In this document: piece by piece, positions 13,714-27,490 of the stretch
Numbering within the stretch: position 1 is the stretch's first letter
Layout of the letters: each line of letters opens with the position of its first letter
NCBI GenBank assembly: GCA_038380795.1
Contig: CM076269.1
Coordinates: 62,001-126,000 of the forward strand
Length of the DNA: 64,000 nt
Direction: 5' to 3'
Origin: Pyrocephalus nanus
Lineage: Eukaryota; Chordata; Aves; Passeriformes; Tyrannidae
The notes under the pieces: model-generated
What the model was told of the DNA's origin: nothing
Database searches by the model: none
The model's input: only the letters and a program-made list of their open reading frames with translations
Position numbers and translations under genes: made by a program

Positions 13714-16700
13714 GTAATATTTTTAATATAGTGGATTTACTAATTTTACCAGTGATGTTATGGCTGCTAAAGAGAAAGACATTGGAGTTTTGTGCATGGA
13801 TACTTGACTAGTTAAACAGAAATTTAAATAACATGTAGTACAAATGGTGCTTTGTCTTCGATTGAGTCCTTACAGGAATGGTACTGTAAAATGCTATCCT
13901 TTCATATATATGGAAAGGTTTTAAAACTTCTTCGTTGGTGTTTTTTTTTTTTAACACCTATCAAGATATTTCATGTTTGTAGACGTGTCTTATTCTGTAT
14001 TCTTTCCCCTCATAAATTGCTTTCAAGTTTGTTAACCTGTGTAGGGGAAAGTAATTTTAAAAATTGTGTTGTAGCAAGTCAAAAGGAAGAAAGTTTGGAC
14101 AACTTCTTCTTGGGGGATAAGACAGACTTGAATGATACAATACCTTAATGTTATGGAGGCTTTAAATCTTCAGTGGAAGTTTATCACTTATTTTTTGTGA
14201 ATTGTTTAATGTATGTCATTCTAGATGAAATTCTAAGCCTTAGAATTGTAAACTTCTGTAAATAATAACTTGAGAACATAGAAATTTTATATTTTTTTAA
14301 TGTGATGTATCTTAAACTATTAGCCCTGATTTGTTTGTTAATGTTCAACTTTTAGATAGCAAAAATATATTTCAATATACCTCAGAAAGAAAGAGATCTC
14401 CTACAAGCATGAACTCACAAGTGCTACGCTTGCCACTGCCTTCATCCAAAAACGTGCACAGCTTTTTCAGTGCCTTCTGCACAGAAGAGAATATTGAGCA
14501 GAGTATATCTTATATTGATAGGGTAAGCCAGATCTTTTTGTTTATTGGAGGTTGTGTGCAGGTGACATTAGATGAATTGCAGTAAAAAAGACTGACTGGA
14601 TTAAGAAGGCTTCTTCCTCAGTGCTCAGAAGCCAAAGTTGGTAACTTGGCGGGGAGTAGGATTTGGATTTTTCCCCTTAATTAATACAGGATTTCACCTG
14701 ATACTGTTTCTGTCTTTTGGAGGATTGTGGGACCTTGATCCAGTTATTGATCTCTTTTCCCCCCCCCCCCCATCCCCATCTTTTACCAGGAACTGACAAC
14801 ATTGGGTTTCCCTTCTATTTATGCGGAGTCCAAAGGAAAAGAGTTAAATTTAATATCTATCATAAATTGTATGAATGAATTGCTTGCACTCCAGCACAAG
14901 AACCTTCGAGCTCAGGAAGAAGTAGAAATGCAGCATCTGAAACTGGGAAGTGATATGGATCACTTACAGAACTGCTATGCTAAATTAAAGGTAGAAAGCA
15001 AGATCATTCAACCAATATTGTGCAGTTCTCTATACTCTTCACAGCAAGTGCTTTTTTGTTTGTTTCTTTTTTTTTTTCTCCCAAGTAATAATCTGTGGTT
15101 GTATTTTCAAGTGCATTTTGGGGTTTTTTGAAGTCTTTTTTTCCTGTTGAAAGTGCCTTTAAAATCAATGAAATATGAGTCAGTGAGAGAACTGAAAGCG
15201 TATTTAGAATTATGGCCTCTTTAATCGAGGAAGAAAGAAGACTGTTCAGGTTGGAAGTGTTAATGCGTGCTGTGGGTGGAAATGTTAAGCACTTCAGTTC
15301 ATATGATTTAGTATTGTTTAAAAGGGTATGCCTAGCTCTAAAAGATAAATTCCCAATATAACTGTAACAAGTAAAAGCATAAGGGAACACATCTAGGACA
15401 TTATAGTTTTGATCAGTTTTTCTATATCCTTTTTTTTCACGTGTTTTTGGTTTGGATTTCTTAGATATCTGACAAAAAAATCTCTTCATAAGAATTGCTC
15501 GGAAGCAGTTGTCAAACTAGAAGTTACTAAGCTTCCTTTTATCCCAGGATAAACACGTGCATAAAGCCAGTTGCTGTGGTGTAGCTGATATATTGGAAGT
15601 TCACAGACTGTGCTACTTCATGTGTACTTGTATGTGCAGTTACACTAGAAGAGACTTGTCTTTCTCTTAATTCTGCCAAGAAAATAAAGCATAAAAAACC
15701 TAAACATATTTCAGTGCATGATTCAATGCTTTTTAGGCTTGCTTTTCACTTGGGCTGGCCAGCACTCTCTTCTTGAGAAATACTGCTGTAGATTCTCAAT
15801 CATAGTAGTCCTTCTGCTGAGATTGGTCATCCATATAGAAGCATTTTGATTTGACATAAAAAGTCATGTGTAACTGCACTCATTTTTATACAAACACCGT
15901 ATAATTTCCAGAATACTCCAGTTCCTTTCCCTAGATGGATAGCTTTAAGGTGAAAGGGGCAAACTTATTAGGACTACATCAATCCATGGCTGTCAGCTTG
16001 TAAGGTTTCTCACGTAAATTCTTTCAATACCATACAGCAATCCTCTTTGACTTGCGTTATTGTGTTACCTGTATCTAATTGTGGTTTGCTTAGAAGTTCT
16101 TGTTGCTTACATATATCTACACATTTGTCCCTCACTACAAATATGAAGGAAAAGAGCTTGTGTGTAGTGTTGAGATGTCATTTAAGCTGCCAGTTTCAAG
16201 TCTGAGTCTCATATTTGTGGACAAAATTTTCTAAAATGCTTGTTTTGCATCATCTGTTATTACATCATCTGTCTAGCTTTCTCTGTATATGTGAAATGTC
16301 CCATATGCTTTGTTATGGTCACAGTCTGCATATCTCTGTCAATTATAGTCTTGTACCCTTAATTATTTAACAGAAATGTTCCTGTAAAATTTGTACAGAT
16401 TGCTTAGTATCCACCTCACTCTCACAGTATGGACATGCTCACAGAATCTTGACCTAATGGAAAAGGCATAACTATATAAGATAATATCTGTTAAATACTA
16501 AGCCGTATCCTAAGTGAGGTGGTTTGTCAGCTTGGTTTGCATGGTTTGGTTGGTTAAGTTTTTTAATTCCTACTGTTAATTCTTATTGATACTGAACTAT
16601 CAACACTTTTTCTAGGAACAGTTGGAATTATCTAAAAGGGAAATAGTTGGGCTTCAGGAAAGAGACAGACAACTGCAAAGCAAGAACAGAAATTTGCACC

Positions 16701-19700
16701 AGTTACTTAAAAATGAAAAGGATGAAGTGAGTGATTTTGTACATTAACAAAAGTCATTATGTAGATATTGAAGAATGGTTTTTTGCACAAAATCTTGTAA
16801 TTGCTCATTTTGAATTTTTTTATTGTTATTTTTGGTAAGTGTTGTCTTTCAAGACAACTGGCATGTTGCATATGGAGAAATAGATTCTATAAGGGGTATA
16901 TCCAAGTTACAGCAATAGTAGAGTACTGCAGAAATGCAGATGTGCAGTTTTTGGCGACTTGTTGTGCTTTTGAGTACAGGTTTCTTAGAGTGTTTAGAAA
17001 CATGAAAAAGTAGGAGGCGTAACAGGATTCAGTCACTTACTCAAATAGTTGTGTGTAGAGGCTCTTCTTTTTTTAGTTAGAGGAGAGCAAAAGACCCTAA
17101 AGAAGAAAGGTGAGGGGGAAATCTAGCTCAAAAGCACAGTCTCATTAAACTTAAATGTCTTGAAAGAATCAAGATCAGAAAACACTTGAACAACCATGAC
17201 ACTGCTTAGTTTGGGATTTGTTTCCAATGTGCTCCTTTCCTAGTACTGTACTTCACATGGCTCCTAAGTTTCTGTGAATGTTCTTTGTGTCCATACACAT
17301 TGGGAATCACAGCACTATGTGTATATAGTGAACATCCTATTCCAACTTAAAATATTGAATGTGCTGCATGTTTGTAAGGTTAAATCTGAAAATTAGAAGA
17401 GAACCAAACCAACACACATACAGTACAAGTCAAAAATGTGCTTTTTGATTTTTTAACATTCTTTTAAACCAAATGGAATAAAGTAATTTCAAGCACCCTC
17501 CTGCATCAGGAAGAGGAGTTAATTTTTTTTTTTTTTTAGTGTAAACCTAACAAGCCTGCTTTAGAATTAGAGTAAACCTAAATCCTGGTCATAAATTACT
17601 GAAAGCAAAGGTATGTCTTTCTCTGCTCTGTTAAATAAAGGTGTTAAAACAGGTTATGTGAGTTGTTGGAACATAAATTCAGCTATACTTCAGAGGAACT
17701 ACAGTATTAAAATCTGTTGCTTATAACATAGGTTTCTGCTGAAAAGATACTACCACCCCTAAGGTCAGAATTCATGGGTTGGGAGAGTTCTTCTGATTCG
17801 TTTTGTCACTTTTACCAGAAATAGAGTTTAATAGAAGCATTGTTTTGCATGCAAGAAATTTGTGTTTATAGTATATATTTGAAGAAACACTCTTTTTTGT
17901 GGGATTGCCTTTAGGTTCAGAAGTTACAGAACATAATTTCAAGTAGAGCTACACAGTATAATCATGACATGAAGAGGAAAGAGAGAGAATATAACAAATT
18001 AAAGGAACGCTTACATCAATTAGTCATGAACAAAAAGGACAAAAAAATAGGTAAGTATCTCTTTGAATTTTACCACAGCAAAATAGCATAGTCTCTATCT
18101 TAGCCAGAACCAAACTTAAGCATTTTTATCTTTAAAGGCAATGTGGCCCTCCTCTTGTAGATTTTTACTTAGATGTTAGAATGTTAAAAAAAAAACGTGT
18201 AATATTTCCTGTTAACTGACTGTGTAAGACTATTCTATATTGTGTTCCATAAGATTATTTACCAAGCACAAAACAAATGCTGATCTTTACAAAAGGAAGT
18301 TTTCTTACTAAGGAAAATTTTATTTGCAATAAATTCCTAAGCTAGAGCCATCTCTCCTCTACTTTCTTGCTACTGCTGCCATCACAAAATTTTGGATGGC
18401 GTCATAATTGCTGTATTACGCCAAACAGTTGCCATTGGGAAGGCACAACTGCATGACCTTTTCCCCCTTGAGATACTACACTCTGGTTGTGGTTAACACA
18501 AGCAATGAGAAATTTTAGAGAAGAAGTAACACAAGATAGATGCACCATCTAGTGCTATGTGAAATGAGGACTCTCCTTTATCATACGAGTACTTATATGT
18601 TGTACTGCCCAAAAATTGTGTTCAAGGCAGTCATCACTGCTATTTAGCATGAATGGGTTTTACAGTTATGTATTTAAAAAAACCTGTACCTTTTGCTTTG
18701 TATATCTGACCTTAGAATATTTATATAATTTATCTCCAATGGAAGGGAAGTCCTGCACTTCTTCACCTGCCACCTCCACAATGCTCAGCTATTTGCCAGC
18801 AGTAGTGCATGTTGTATTTTAGTAAGCTGAGTTAGTTCACTAAACCAGAAGAAAACTATTCATGTTGTTGCCAAGATGGTTTTCTGCGCATTTAGTTTTC
18901 TGAAAGTGCTTGTGAATAAGCCAAACCAGGTTACAATACAGCAGCAGGAACACTTGTTTTGGCTGCAGAAAGTCTTTAGGTATCTTTTCCAAAGATAAGC
19001 AAAACTTACATGTTCTTGATTCCAGTTGGCTAGTATTAGCTCAAGTACCAGTGAAGTCAAAATAACAGGGTTTGAAAATTAGGTACTGTTTGCTTGATAG
19101 CTGACTAAAATTGAGCTTGGACCACTAATCCGTAGTCATATGTTGGGTTTGGGTTTTTGTTGTTGCTGTGCAGGGTTTTTTTTTTATTTTATTCAAACAT
19201 GGACAGAAGTTTCTTTGTTTTGAGGAACACCTTCTGAAACATTAGGAAGTCGCTTACCCTAAAGAGGAGATAAAATGCGTTATTGCCAGAAGAGATGGTA
19301 GAGTTTATATATTGATATAAGGGTTGAAATAAAGAGGGAGGTGTCATTAAGAAATGCATAAAAACAATAAGACAGGATGAGAATACATCCTTCTCAGTTT
19401 CCAAACACAAACCCTAGTTTCTTTCTTTGACTATCTTATTTTTGCTTTAAGCAGCGAATGTGGTTTCATATGGGTCTGAAGATTGAGGGGGATATTTGGG
19501 TAATGTGGTCTCTTTGCAATAACTATATGTAAATGCAATGTCATCTGAATATTTATATATTTGTATGTTGTTTCACATTTTGAAATATCCTTTTCATTTG
19601 TAGCTATGGAAGTTCTAAATTATGTTGGTAGAGCTGACGGGAAGAGAGGTGCATGGAGGACTGATAAGACAGAAGTCAGGTAGTTGTCTTAGAACAACAT

Positions 19701-22700
19701 TAAGTCAGGCATATATTATAGCGGTTACGCTGTTACTGTAAGATTATTTCTTGTAGAAATGAAGAAGAAATGTACAAAGTTCTGTTAAGTGACTATGAAC
19801 AACGCCAAAAACAGCTTTTAGTGGAAAATGCTGAGCTGAAGAAAGTTCTTCAGCAAATGAAGAAAGAGATTATTTCACTTCTCCCACCACAGAAACAGAA
19901 ACCTAAGGAAAGGTCTGAAGATGGGCTGGTAAGCAGTCTTCAGTTAAAATTAAATCTCCATGATAGTTTGGTATAGCGCTGAAGTTATTTGAAACTTATT
20001 TAAAAAAAAAGTTAACTTCTTATGAGACTTGCAGTGGATTGCACATCATGTGCTTTGTTTGAAATCCATCCATGTTTAAGTGTTCTGCTGTCTGTGAACA
20101 ATTCTTACCAGTCAGTCAATGGAAAGCTTAAAACATTCTTTGAATTAATTTTAAATGCAGTAACTACGAGTATGTAATTTTGTCTAGCAATGCATATTGG
20201 ATTTTGCCTGCCTGGGGTTTTTTGTTTGTTTGTTTCCCCATTTTAAGTGTTTCTTTACACAGGATATTTTTATGGAACGGTATACTGCCCATTCATTATT
20301 TATCAGAGGTTTTTTATTATTTTTCTGATTCCCTGCTAGAAGTCACAGTTCTGTTTTGATGTCAGGGTGAAGTGGGTAACTTCTGTCTCTTCAGCATTAT
20401 GCTGTCAGGGAACTCAACTCTTAGAGAGTCAAATTTCTCTGGATGGAAAAATCTTTCCTGTATATAAGGGTTTTCCTTCTCTTCAGTAAATTAAATCTGT
20501 GCACAAATTTAAATAAACACACTAATTTGGAGTGGTGAAGGGGTTTGCAGCTTTTTATTGCTACTTCTACAGGTGCTGTCAGACCTGGAGGAAGATATTG
20601 GAGAGTTAAATAAAGAGAACATGTGGGAATTATCTTGTGAAACTGTGCGAGAGCAACTTACCAACAGCATTAGAAAACAATGGAGAATGTTGAAAAGTCA
20701 CGTTGAAAAGCTGGATAACCAAGGTGATCTTTAACTGTACTACATCTAGATATAAAATACATTTAAAAATAAGTAATGCACATATGGCAGTTTGAAGTAA
20801 TTGGATGCAAAATATGTAATTTCCTCTCAAGAGTCTTGTCTTGCCAAATCCATATCTCTGAGACCTCTTGTGGCATTCTAAAACAAACTGGCTGGTGGTA
20901 TGTTGCTGGACTCTCCTCATTTCCAGCTGTTAAACAGCATTAAGACATCTAAAAATATATAAAATTCTTTCCTAGTATTATTTTCCCATGCAAGCAAATG
21001 CAGCCACTACCACAGGGATGTTTGCAGTCAGGAGTAAGACTGAGAAGGTCATGCGTGCAATTGAAAATAAAAGAGCAGATGGTCTTTGAGAATACGTTTA
21101 TACCCTGGAAAGGATTTTAAGAATACTTGCAATACTTTACTTAGTGGAACTAACTGAAAAATAAGCATCAGGAAAAATGATTCAATTATTTACTCTTTTC
21201 TGTCTTCTTTTACATTTTTTTTGGTTTATGGGGATGACCATAGTCTAGTCCTCTACAATTAGATTAATGTTCAAATGCTGGCATCAGGGAATCAAAACCT
21301 GGCTCATTACAGTCATTGTGATTTAGCTATGCAATAAATAAAATAAAGCAGGATGTAATTATACAAAATACAATTAATTCATGTAATTCATTCCCCTACT
21401 GAAATGAAAACATGCATCCCAGTGTGTTAGCTCCATTTCTTCTTCACAAGACTTGAAGGAAAATGCCTTCTTTTTATATCTGTGATAAATATAGTTACTG
21501 TCATGTTTTTATGAACACACAAGCCCTTCAAAAACAAGCTCAGAAAAATAGGCTAACAGCACGTCACTGGAAAAAAAGTCTTCAGTTTTTTGATTTTTTT
21601 TTTTTTTTATATATTTTTTTCCTTCTATATGACTACTGAAACAAGTGAGGATTTTGTGTAACACTTATTGCGATGCAGATGTATGGTGTACCTTGAGGAA
21701 TGTGAAGCAGCTATGTCTTCATTACTGTTTTTTTCTGAAATGGACTTGGTGGATGAATACATGTGTAGCACCAGTTCTGGATCTCATGTCTGATGGAAAT
21801 GCTTTTGAATACACTTCATATCTGTCTTTCAGGATGAAACAAGTAGTCTAAAACCTTTTGCTCTTACTAGGAGTCTCTAACATGGGGGATGTTTTAATTT
21901 GTTTTTAAGAAGCTTTTTTTTCCCCCTTAGTGTCGCGTGGACATTCAGGAGCCTGGAATGAAAACGATGTCATTTCAAGAGAAGACCATGAGCTGCAAAC
22001 TGAAAAGCTAGAGTTAGAGATTCAGCAATGTAAAGAAATGATCAAAACTCAGCAACAGCTCTTGCAGGTAGTAGGCTTTATTTTTTCTTATTTTTCTCAA
22101 TTGGATCTGAGTATTTTTTTATTTAACATGCCATTTTTCTTACCTCTGAGTCTTTCTCCCTTCTTTGATAATGCTTTTGAAATAAAATATCTTAATTTTT
22201 GGTCTGAGTATAGGTGTGCTACTGGATTGGTTAATAATTTAATTAGTTTTTAATTACAATGGGAATAATTTCAGAACCTAAACAAAGGGCAGGAAGGCTG
22301 ATGAGATCAGCTGCCTGAAAAAGGGACATTTTGCTTGCCATCTGAAATTTGCCCCCATCATCCACCAACTATGCAATATCTGCACTATTTCCGTATTGAA
22401 CTTCAAACATTCTTCTGATAAAACTGTATCTGTTGAAATACTGCATCTCTTAAGTCCCAAGTTAGTGTTTGTCTTTTGTTGCTTGATATCTGCAGCAACA
22501 GCTTACATGTGATGATGACACCACGCTGTTACTACAAGACTGCTACTTGCTGGAAGAAAGAGAACGTCTTCAGGAAGAATGGAGACTATTTCGAGAACAA
22601 AAAAAGAATTTTGAGAAGGAACGAAGAAGTTTTACAGAAGCTGCTATTCGATTAGGACTTGAGGTACTAGAAAAGGGAGCTCCTATGGAAGAGGAATTAC

Positions 22701-25700
22701 AAATGAGTAATTCATGCTGAAGGGCAGCCATCCAACCATATCTGTTTTCTGGAACCTGTAGAAAAAGATCATTTCCATACTGTATGAAACATATCTTTGA
22801 TTATTTTAGGAGATCATTCTGTTGGCAATTCAAAAAGCAAGGCTTTTGTGTGTATTGGAAAATACAGTTGCTGAAACTGGAACAGAACCTTTTTTTTTTT
22901 TTTTTTTCCCCAGCTTTTGAAATATCTATGTATTCCAAAATTGGTAATTTTTTAACTAAATTGTTTAGATACTGCTTAAGTTTGGCTTCCTACAAAAATA
23001 AGGCCTTTGCATATTTCAGTCAAATAATGCGCTGCAGAACATGGCCATGCTCATAAATAGCATCTCTTGTGGCCACTGTTGGAGACAGAATACTGGGCTA
23101 GATGGGCAACCCGTCTGGCTCACAATACAAAATACTTCAGATTTTACTTAAGATGCTAAGACAGCAGTAGTTCACATGATGACAAATACTGACTCTAGTG
23201 AATTTAATTTCATTTGCATTTTAATGAGTTTGTGGATTTCATGTTGCACCTTGAATTCAGCTTTAAAAGTCGTGAATGATAATAAATCATAAATATTTGT
23301 CCAGAAATGTTGAGGACTACATTGCAGCATAAGTGTAACGGCCCATGCTTCAGCTTGTTAAAATGCTGAAGTAACAAGAGAAGCAATGCTGTGGTCTTTG
23401 TTGGTGTTTGTGAAAGTTTGCAGTGGAGTTCAGCTTCCTCTGTTTTTCTACTGACATAAAATAGGTGCACACTGTTTCAGTGATGGTTTTTGGAGATGAA
23501 ATAGCTTGTTGCTTGGTTCCAGAGCCATTGGATCTTTTGGAGGATGTCATTTAGGCATTATTTTCCTTTTCTGTGCTCAGAGACTGGAAAATTGAACAAC
23601 TCCTTTCTTTTTGACCCAGTTTTGGACAGAAGTAATTGATGCTCTTTTCAATGTAATTTTTCTGTTTAGAAGGTTCAAGCAGTAATCCTTTCTGGCAGCT
23701 GCCCTGGATGAGGGCTACCTCCAAAAGGCAGTGCTGCGCTGAGGGGGAAGAGAAGCATAGCAGGCAGAGATAAGAGAGGGTATCACTGGAGTGGAGAACA
23801 GTAAAGTGAAAGGATTAATCAGAGCCCTGTGAAACAAACCACGGGGCTTGACTTGTAAATAACTGCCTCCACAGTTAATACTTGTTGGACTCCAAAGCTT
23901 GCTCATGTGACAATAACTCTGTATTAAACTGTAAGCTCTCCTTAGTTAAGTGAACATGTTATAACTTTTGATTTCTTAAATAGAATAGCATCAGTTTAAT
24001 GCGCACTAAGCTTGTTCCTGTGGTCCTAAAGTGTTATTTCTTTTCCTAGAGAAAGGCATTTGAAGAAGATAGAGGAACATGGCTGAAGCAGCAGTTCTTA
24101 AGTATGACTGCTGATTGCAAGCACTCTGAAAATGTGACAACTCCAAGTGCCTTCTTAAGAAGCAAGTATTTTGTTCAAATTATGTTCTTGTACAGTATTT
24201 CTTTTTCTTCCTTTCAAATAGAAGACACAAATATGGGCAAAACCATTAAAAAACCCAAAAGTCTCAAGACAAATTTTACCATATATCTGTGTGCCTCTAC
24301 ATGTTGGGTAACTGATAGTTCAAAATTTGATTTGAAAAGGGAAATCATAACTCCCTGATAATTACTTACATAATGAATTTATATTTGCAAAACAATCTGA
24401 TGAATGTCAAATATGTGACAGCACAGATGTCAGGAACAGGAACTTTGAGAATTACTAAATTAAGTTAAATGTGAGCATATTATTTGCCAAGGCAGTTGAA
24501 GAGATCATGACCCATAGAGATCTGTATAGATTCGAAACAAACAATTTTTGGAAACAAGAACATTATGTGGAGATGGCAGCATTAATTATTTGAGATGAGG
24601 TGATATTAAATGTGTATTCTTATATGTTCAGTAAAAAAGAATCCTTTGGGGAAAAAAAACTATGAAAAGAGCATAGTGATAACAAAAATAAGTTTGAGCA
24701 ATAAATAACTGAGTTTTTAGATTCAAATTTCATAAATTTATTTTGAATATATGACTATGAGACATATAGTTTTGAGTATTGTTTTTATTGGAAATACTTA
24801 CTTCCTTTCTTCTACAATTGGATGTTTTTTTGAGTTAGTAAATTTATTTCCCATTCCCTCATGCATGTGCAGTGTTTGGTCTTCACCACTGAGAATTCAC
24901 TACTTATATTCTTTCTAAGGGATGAGAGAGTGTGAGACAAACAGTAAAGGGACAGGGAAGGGGAAATAACAATCTCTCTTCAATAGATTCTTGTTGCGGC
25001 AGCCAAAATGTAAAGATAAATGTGTGGACCACTTGTCAAGTAAATATAGCTTAAATTTGTATTCCTGTTAGATAAAGTAACCTATCTCATGTGTTCTGGC
25101 TTCTCTTTGTTTCTCCTCTGTGCAATTCCTGCAGGGCTTCTCTCAGTGTGAAATGAAATTATCCTTCGCAGGAGGAACAGAATTGAGATTGTTTGGCTGT
25201 TGCTCATGGAGAATGACTTGATTTAGTGATCTGAGAGCAACCTGAGATCTGTTTGTCATTGTACACTAAAGCTTTTGATTTGTAATTCGTGTTTTCTGAA
25301 TTGTAGTGTTTCAGGATGTATTTAATGTCATATTTTCTCTTCTAAATGGCATTCTTCTATACTGTATATCCTAATCTTAAGCTACTGGATACTAGAAATA
25401 AAAATAATACATCTTCCATACAGAGAATCATATGCCATATGGATGTTACCCAATAGATTATCATTAGAATTTTTTTAATGTTCAATTTTTCTTTATCACA
25501 AAACTTGTCCAAAAGCTTTTGATTCTGTAGTGCTGTAATAAATACTGTAGAATACAGAATTATTCTGTTTTTTCCAGTTGATATGAAAGCTTTGAAATCT
25601 AAATGTGAGAGAAGTTACCAGGGATTGATCTGCCAAGTTTGCCAGGAGTTTCCATTGACTTGACTGATAGTTCAGTTCATATAAATGCTAAGGCATCTAA

Positions 25701-26567
25701 CCTAATGCTTTTTAATCTTGTTTTCTATATTCTGACAAGTTTGCTGCTTTTTATGTTGGTGTTAATTACTGTGTGCGTGCTGGAGAATTCTGTACTTAAG
25801 AGGTAAAAAAGCTTTATCAATTGTAAAGTGAGAAACTACCTCTGAGTAACTTCATATGACTACTTGCAGTGGTGGCTGTATATGCAAATGCTGTGTTTTC
25901 AAATTTAGAATCCTAATTTTAACAACTTCAATAGCATTACTTACAAAATTTTATCAAAGATGTGTAGCAATAAAATTTATTATTATAGACATGCCTTAAG
26001 ATGTTCGCTGCATCTTTTTTTTTCTAAAGCAGAAGACTTGAAAATTTGAAGTACTTTCTTTTTTCCAGTTGCACTATAGTTTAACTGATAGTATTTGTAT
26101 CTCTCAGGTTTTGACCAAGACAATTGGTTAGTGAAATCTACATCTCAGCAAAGGAAACCTCCCTCTGTGTTGAATGGTCCTGTTTCAGCAGAACCTTGCC
26201 AGACATCTCAGTATCTTACACATAGCAGGTTTGTGAAATGGTGGTGTAGTTGGCTTTATAGCGATGAACTCTATGTAGAGCACAGGTTAAAAGCATAATC
26301 TAAGCCTTACAGTTGGTATATAATAAAGGATATTAAACATAAAAACAGTACTCTGTTTCTATGTAAGGCATAATTTATTTGCATGGTAACATTTTTCTGG
26401 TTTTCACTTCCAGTGTTGAATCAAAAAAAATTGCTGGAGATAGCATGCCAAATCTGTGGGTAGAAAATGATGACAAAGAAGAAACTGAAGAATGCACAAA
26501 GTCATGGGAAGACTCTGGAGCTGACACTCTGCTCTGTAGAAACTTGCACATGGAACAACTGCCTTAG
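13671..26567 (+). CDS. SSX2IP: SSX2IP (ADIP), coiled-coil centrosome/junction protein; 13 coding exons
   Basis: Joined exons: 13671-13713, 14356-14522, 14790-14990, 16616-16726, 17915-18050, 19604-19679, 19757-19928, 20573-20723, 21931-22067, 22496-22663, 24050-24161, 26108-26228, 26414-26567. They total 1749 bases, all in frame, giving 582 residues (human about 614). The protein opens MGDWKT and carries family blocks such as [40 protein letters not shown] and LTNSIRKQW. Residues about 85-455 are rich in charged heptads, a long coiled coil. Known roles of the family: binding afadin and alpha-actinin at adherens junctions, acting with centriolar satellites in microtubule anchoring, and binding SSX2. 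All introns are GT-AG except the one after 24161, which reads GC-AG. The C-terminal 80 or so residues are poorly conserved against mammals. Identity is secure; the 5' UTR exons are not. Confidence 0.95.
14356..22663 (+). CDS. SSX2IP: SSX2IP exons for the conserved ADIP coiled-coil core
   Basis: Nine consecutive exons, residues 15-454. Order of landmarks: the N-terminal [12 protein letters not shown] block (14356-14522), CMNELLALQ and [11 protein letters not shown] (14790-14990), QLLKNEKDE (16616-16726), [17 protein letters not shown] (17915-18050), [10 protein letters not shown] (19604-19679), [15 protein letters not shown] (19757-19928), [12 protein letters not shown] (20573-20723), [19 protein letters not shown] (21931-22067), and [17 protein letters not shown] with [14 protein letters not shown] (22496-22663). 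Splice phases alternate consistently. Relative to human the segment after ESKGKE lacks a few residues. No frame break was seen. Confidence 0.93.
23050..23135 (+). mobile_element. Possible old CR1-like 3' tail remnant
   Basis: The phrase 'agaatactgggctagatggg' followed by 'tctggctcacaatac' resembles the tail of old sauropsid CR1 copies ('actgggctagatgg', then 'gtctgacc'). It lies in an SSX2IP intron. The match is short and decayed, so the call is tentative. Confidence 0.35.
24050..26567 (+). CDS. SSX2IP: SSX2IP C-terminal exons
   Basis: Three exons encode the tail. 24050-24161 continues the helix as [18 protein letters not shown]. 26108-26228 and 26414-26567 encode a low-complexity, acidic tail ending HMEQLP and a TAG at 26565-26567. 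The joint between 24161 and 26108 only keeps the frame if the donor is GC (gcaagt at 24162); the nearby GT at 24166 would give an immediate stop. The tail is about 30 residues shorter than in mammals. Confidence 0.85.
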
Positions 26568-27490
26568 ACTTCCTAGGGTTGCCAGCTGGGTTTTTTGTTA
26601 GAGATTTGTTCATAAACTTATCATTCTAAATGAAACAGAATGCTGTGAGTTTGATCATTCTTCTGGAGGATTATGTGGTGATCTGAATTGTGGGGTGTGT
26701 GTATGTGCGTGCACATGGCTTTTAATTTTTAGACCATTTTTTGCCTCTTTTTCTTGCAACTCTTGAAAGAAAAGAATTTAAAAATATATAAAAGCTTTGA
26801 TATTTTTCTAGTAAGAGAAGCTTTGGTTCTGTGAATGAAGCAATGGTCTGAAACTTTAACTAATGAAATATTGGATCCTAATGTTACCTTTCATCACAGG
26901 CAGAGATAGCACTTTTAGAAATTGTTTAATTACTGGAAGCATTCATTTATGTTTTAAGTGTTACTGGCACTAAATCCTCTTGCCTTGACTTGAATGTACA
27001 GTATACTGTAGATTTTTAACAAAACAGGTTCTATATTTATTGTGTGATTTGAAAATACCTCTTTGATATTTCAATGATTTAAAGCGCAAAAACTTTATAT
27101 ATTTGTAAATAGACCAAGTGATTATGATGAGAAACCATGAAATTAAACACATGCATACATAAATATTATTTTACATTGCATTTTAAATTGTTTTATAGTG
27201 ATACTCAGTTTACAGATGCATTAGGACTTTCAATGGTTCAGTCAGGAACCAAAGTCTTTTGAATGTGAACAATAAATGTGTAATTCTATTCTAAAAAGCC
27301 CTGGTTCTATATTTTGTGTGCACTGAAGCTATAAGCTATCATGGTTGTAGGACTGTATACAATGTCTACCAATCTGGTGCTGGTTTTGTATTATGTTAAT
27401 TTTTCCTTTTAATTGACTGCAGAATATTTTTTGTGTTGCCTTTGGGAAGTCTCTTGTTTATCATGTAATAAAAATAGCCAAGTAAAGGTA
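26568..27490 (+). terminator. SSX2IP: SSX2IP 3' UTR with poly(A) signals
   Basis: AT-rich noncoding sequence follows the stop. AATAAA hexamers occur at 27271-27276 and 27467-27472. Either could direct cleavage; which one is used cannot be decided without transcripts. Confidence 0.65.

Noticed and set aside
15004..15489. Minus-strand frame of 161 codons in an SSX2IP intron
   Set aside because: Low-complexity, Lys/Thr/Ser-rich, includes homopolymer-derived residues; no recognisable domain.
24161..24171. GT donor at 24166 in SSX2IP
   Set aside because: Joining from there to the exon at 26108 gives an immediate stop, whereas the GC donor at 24162 keeps the conserved frame.
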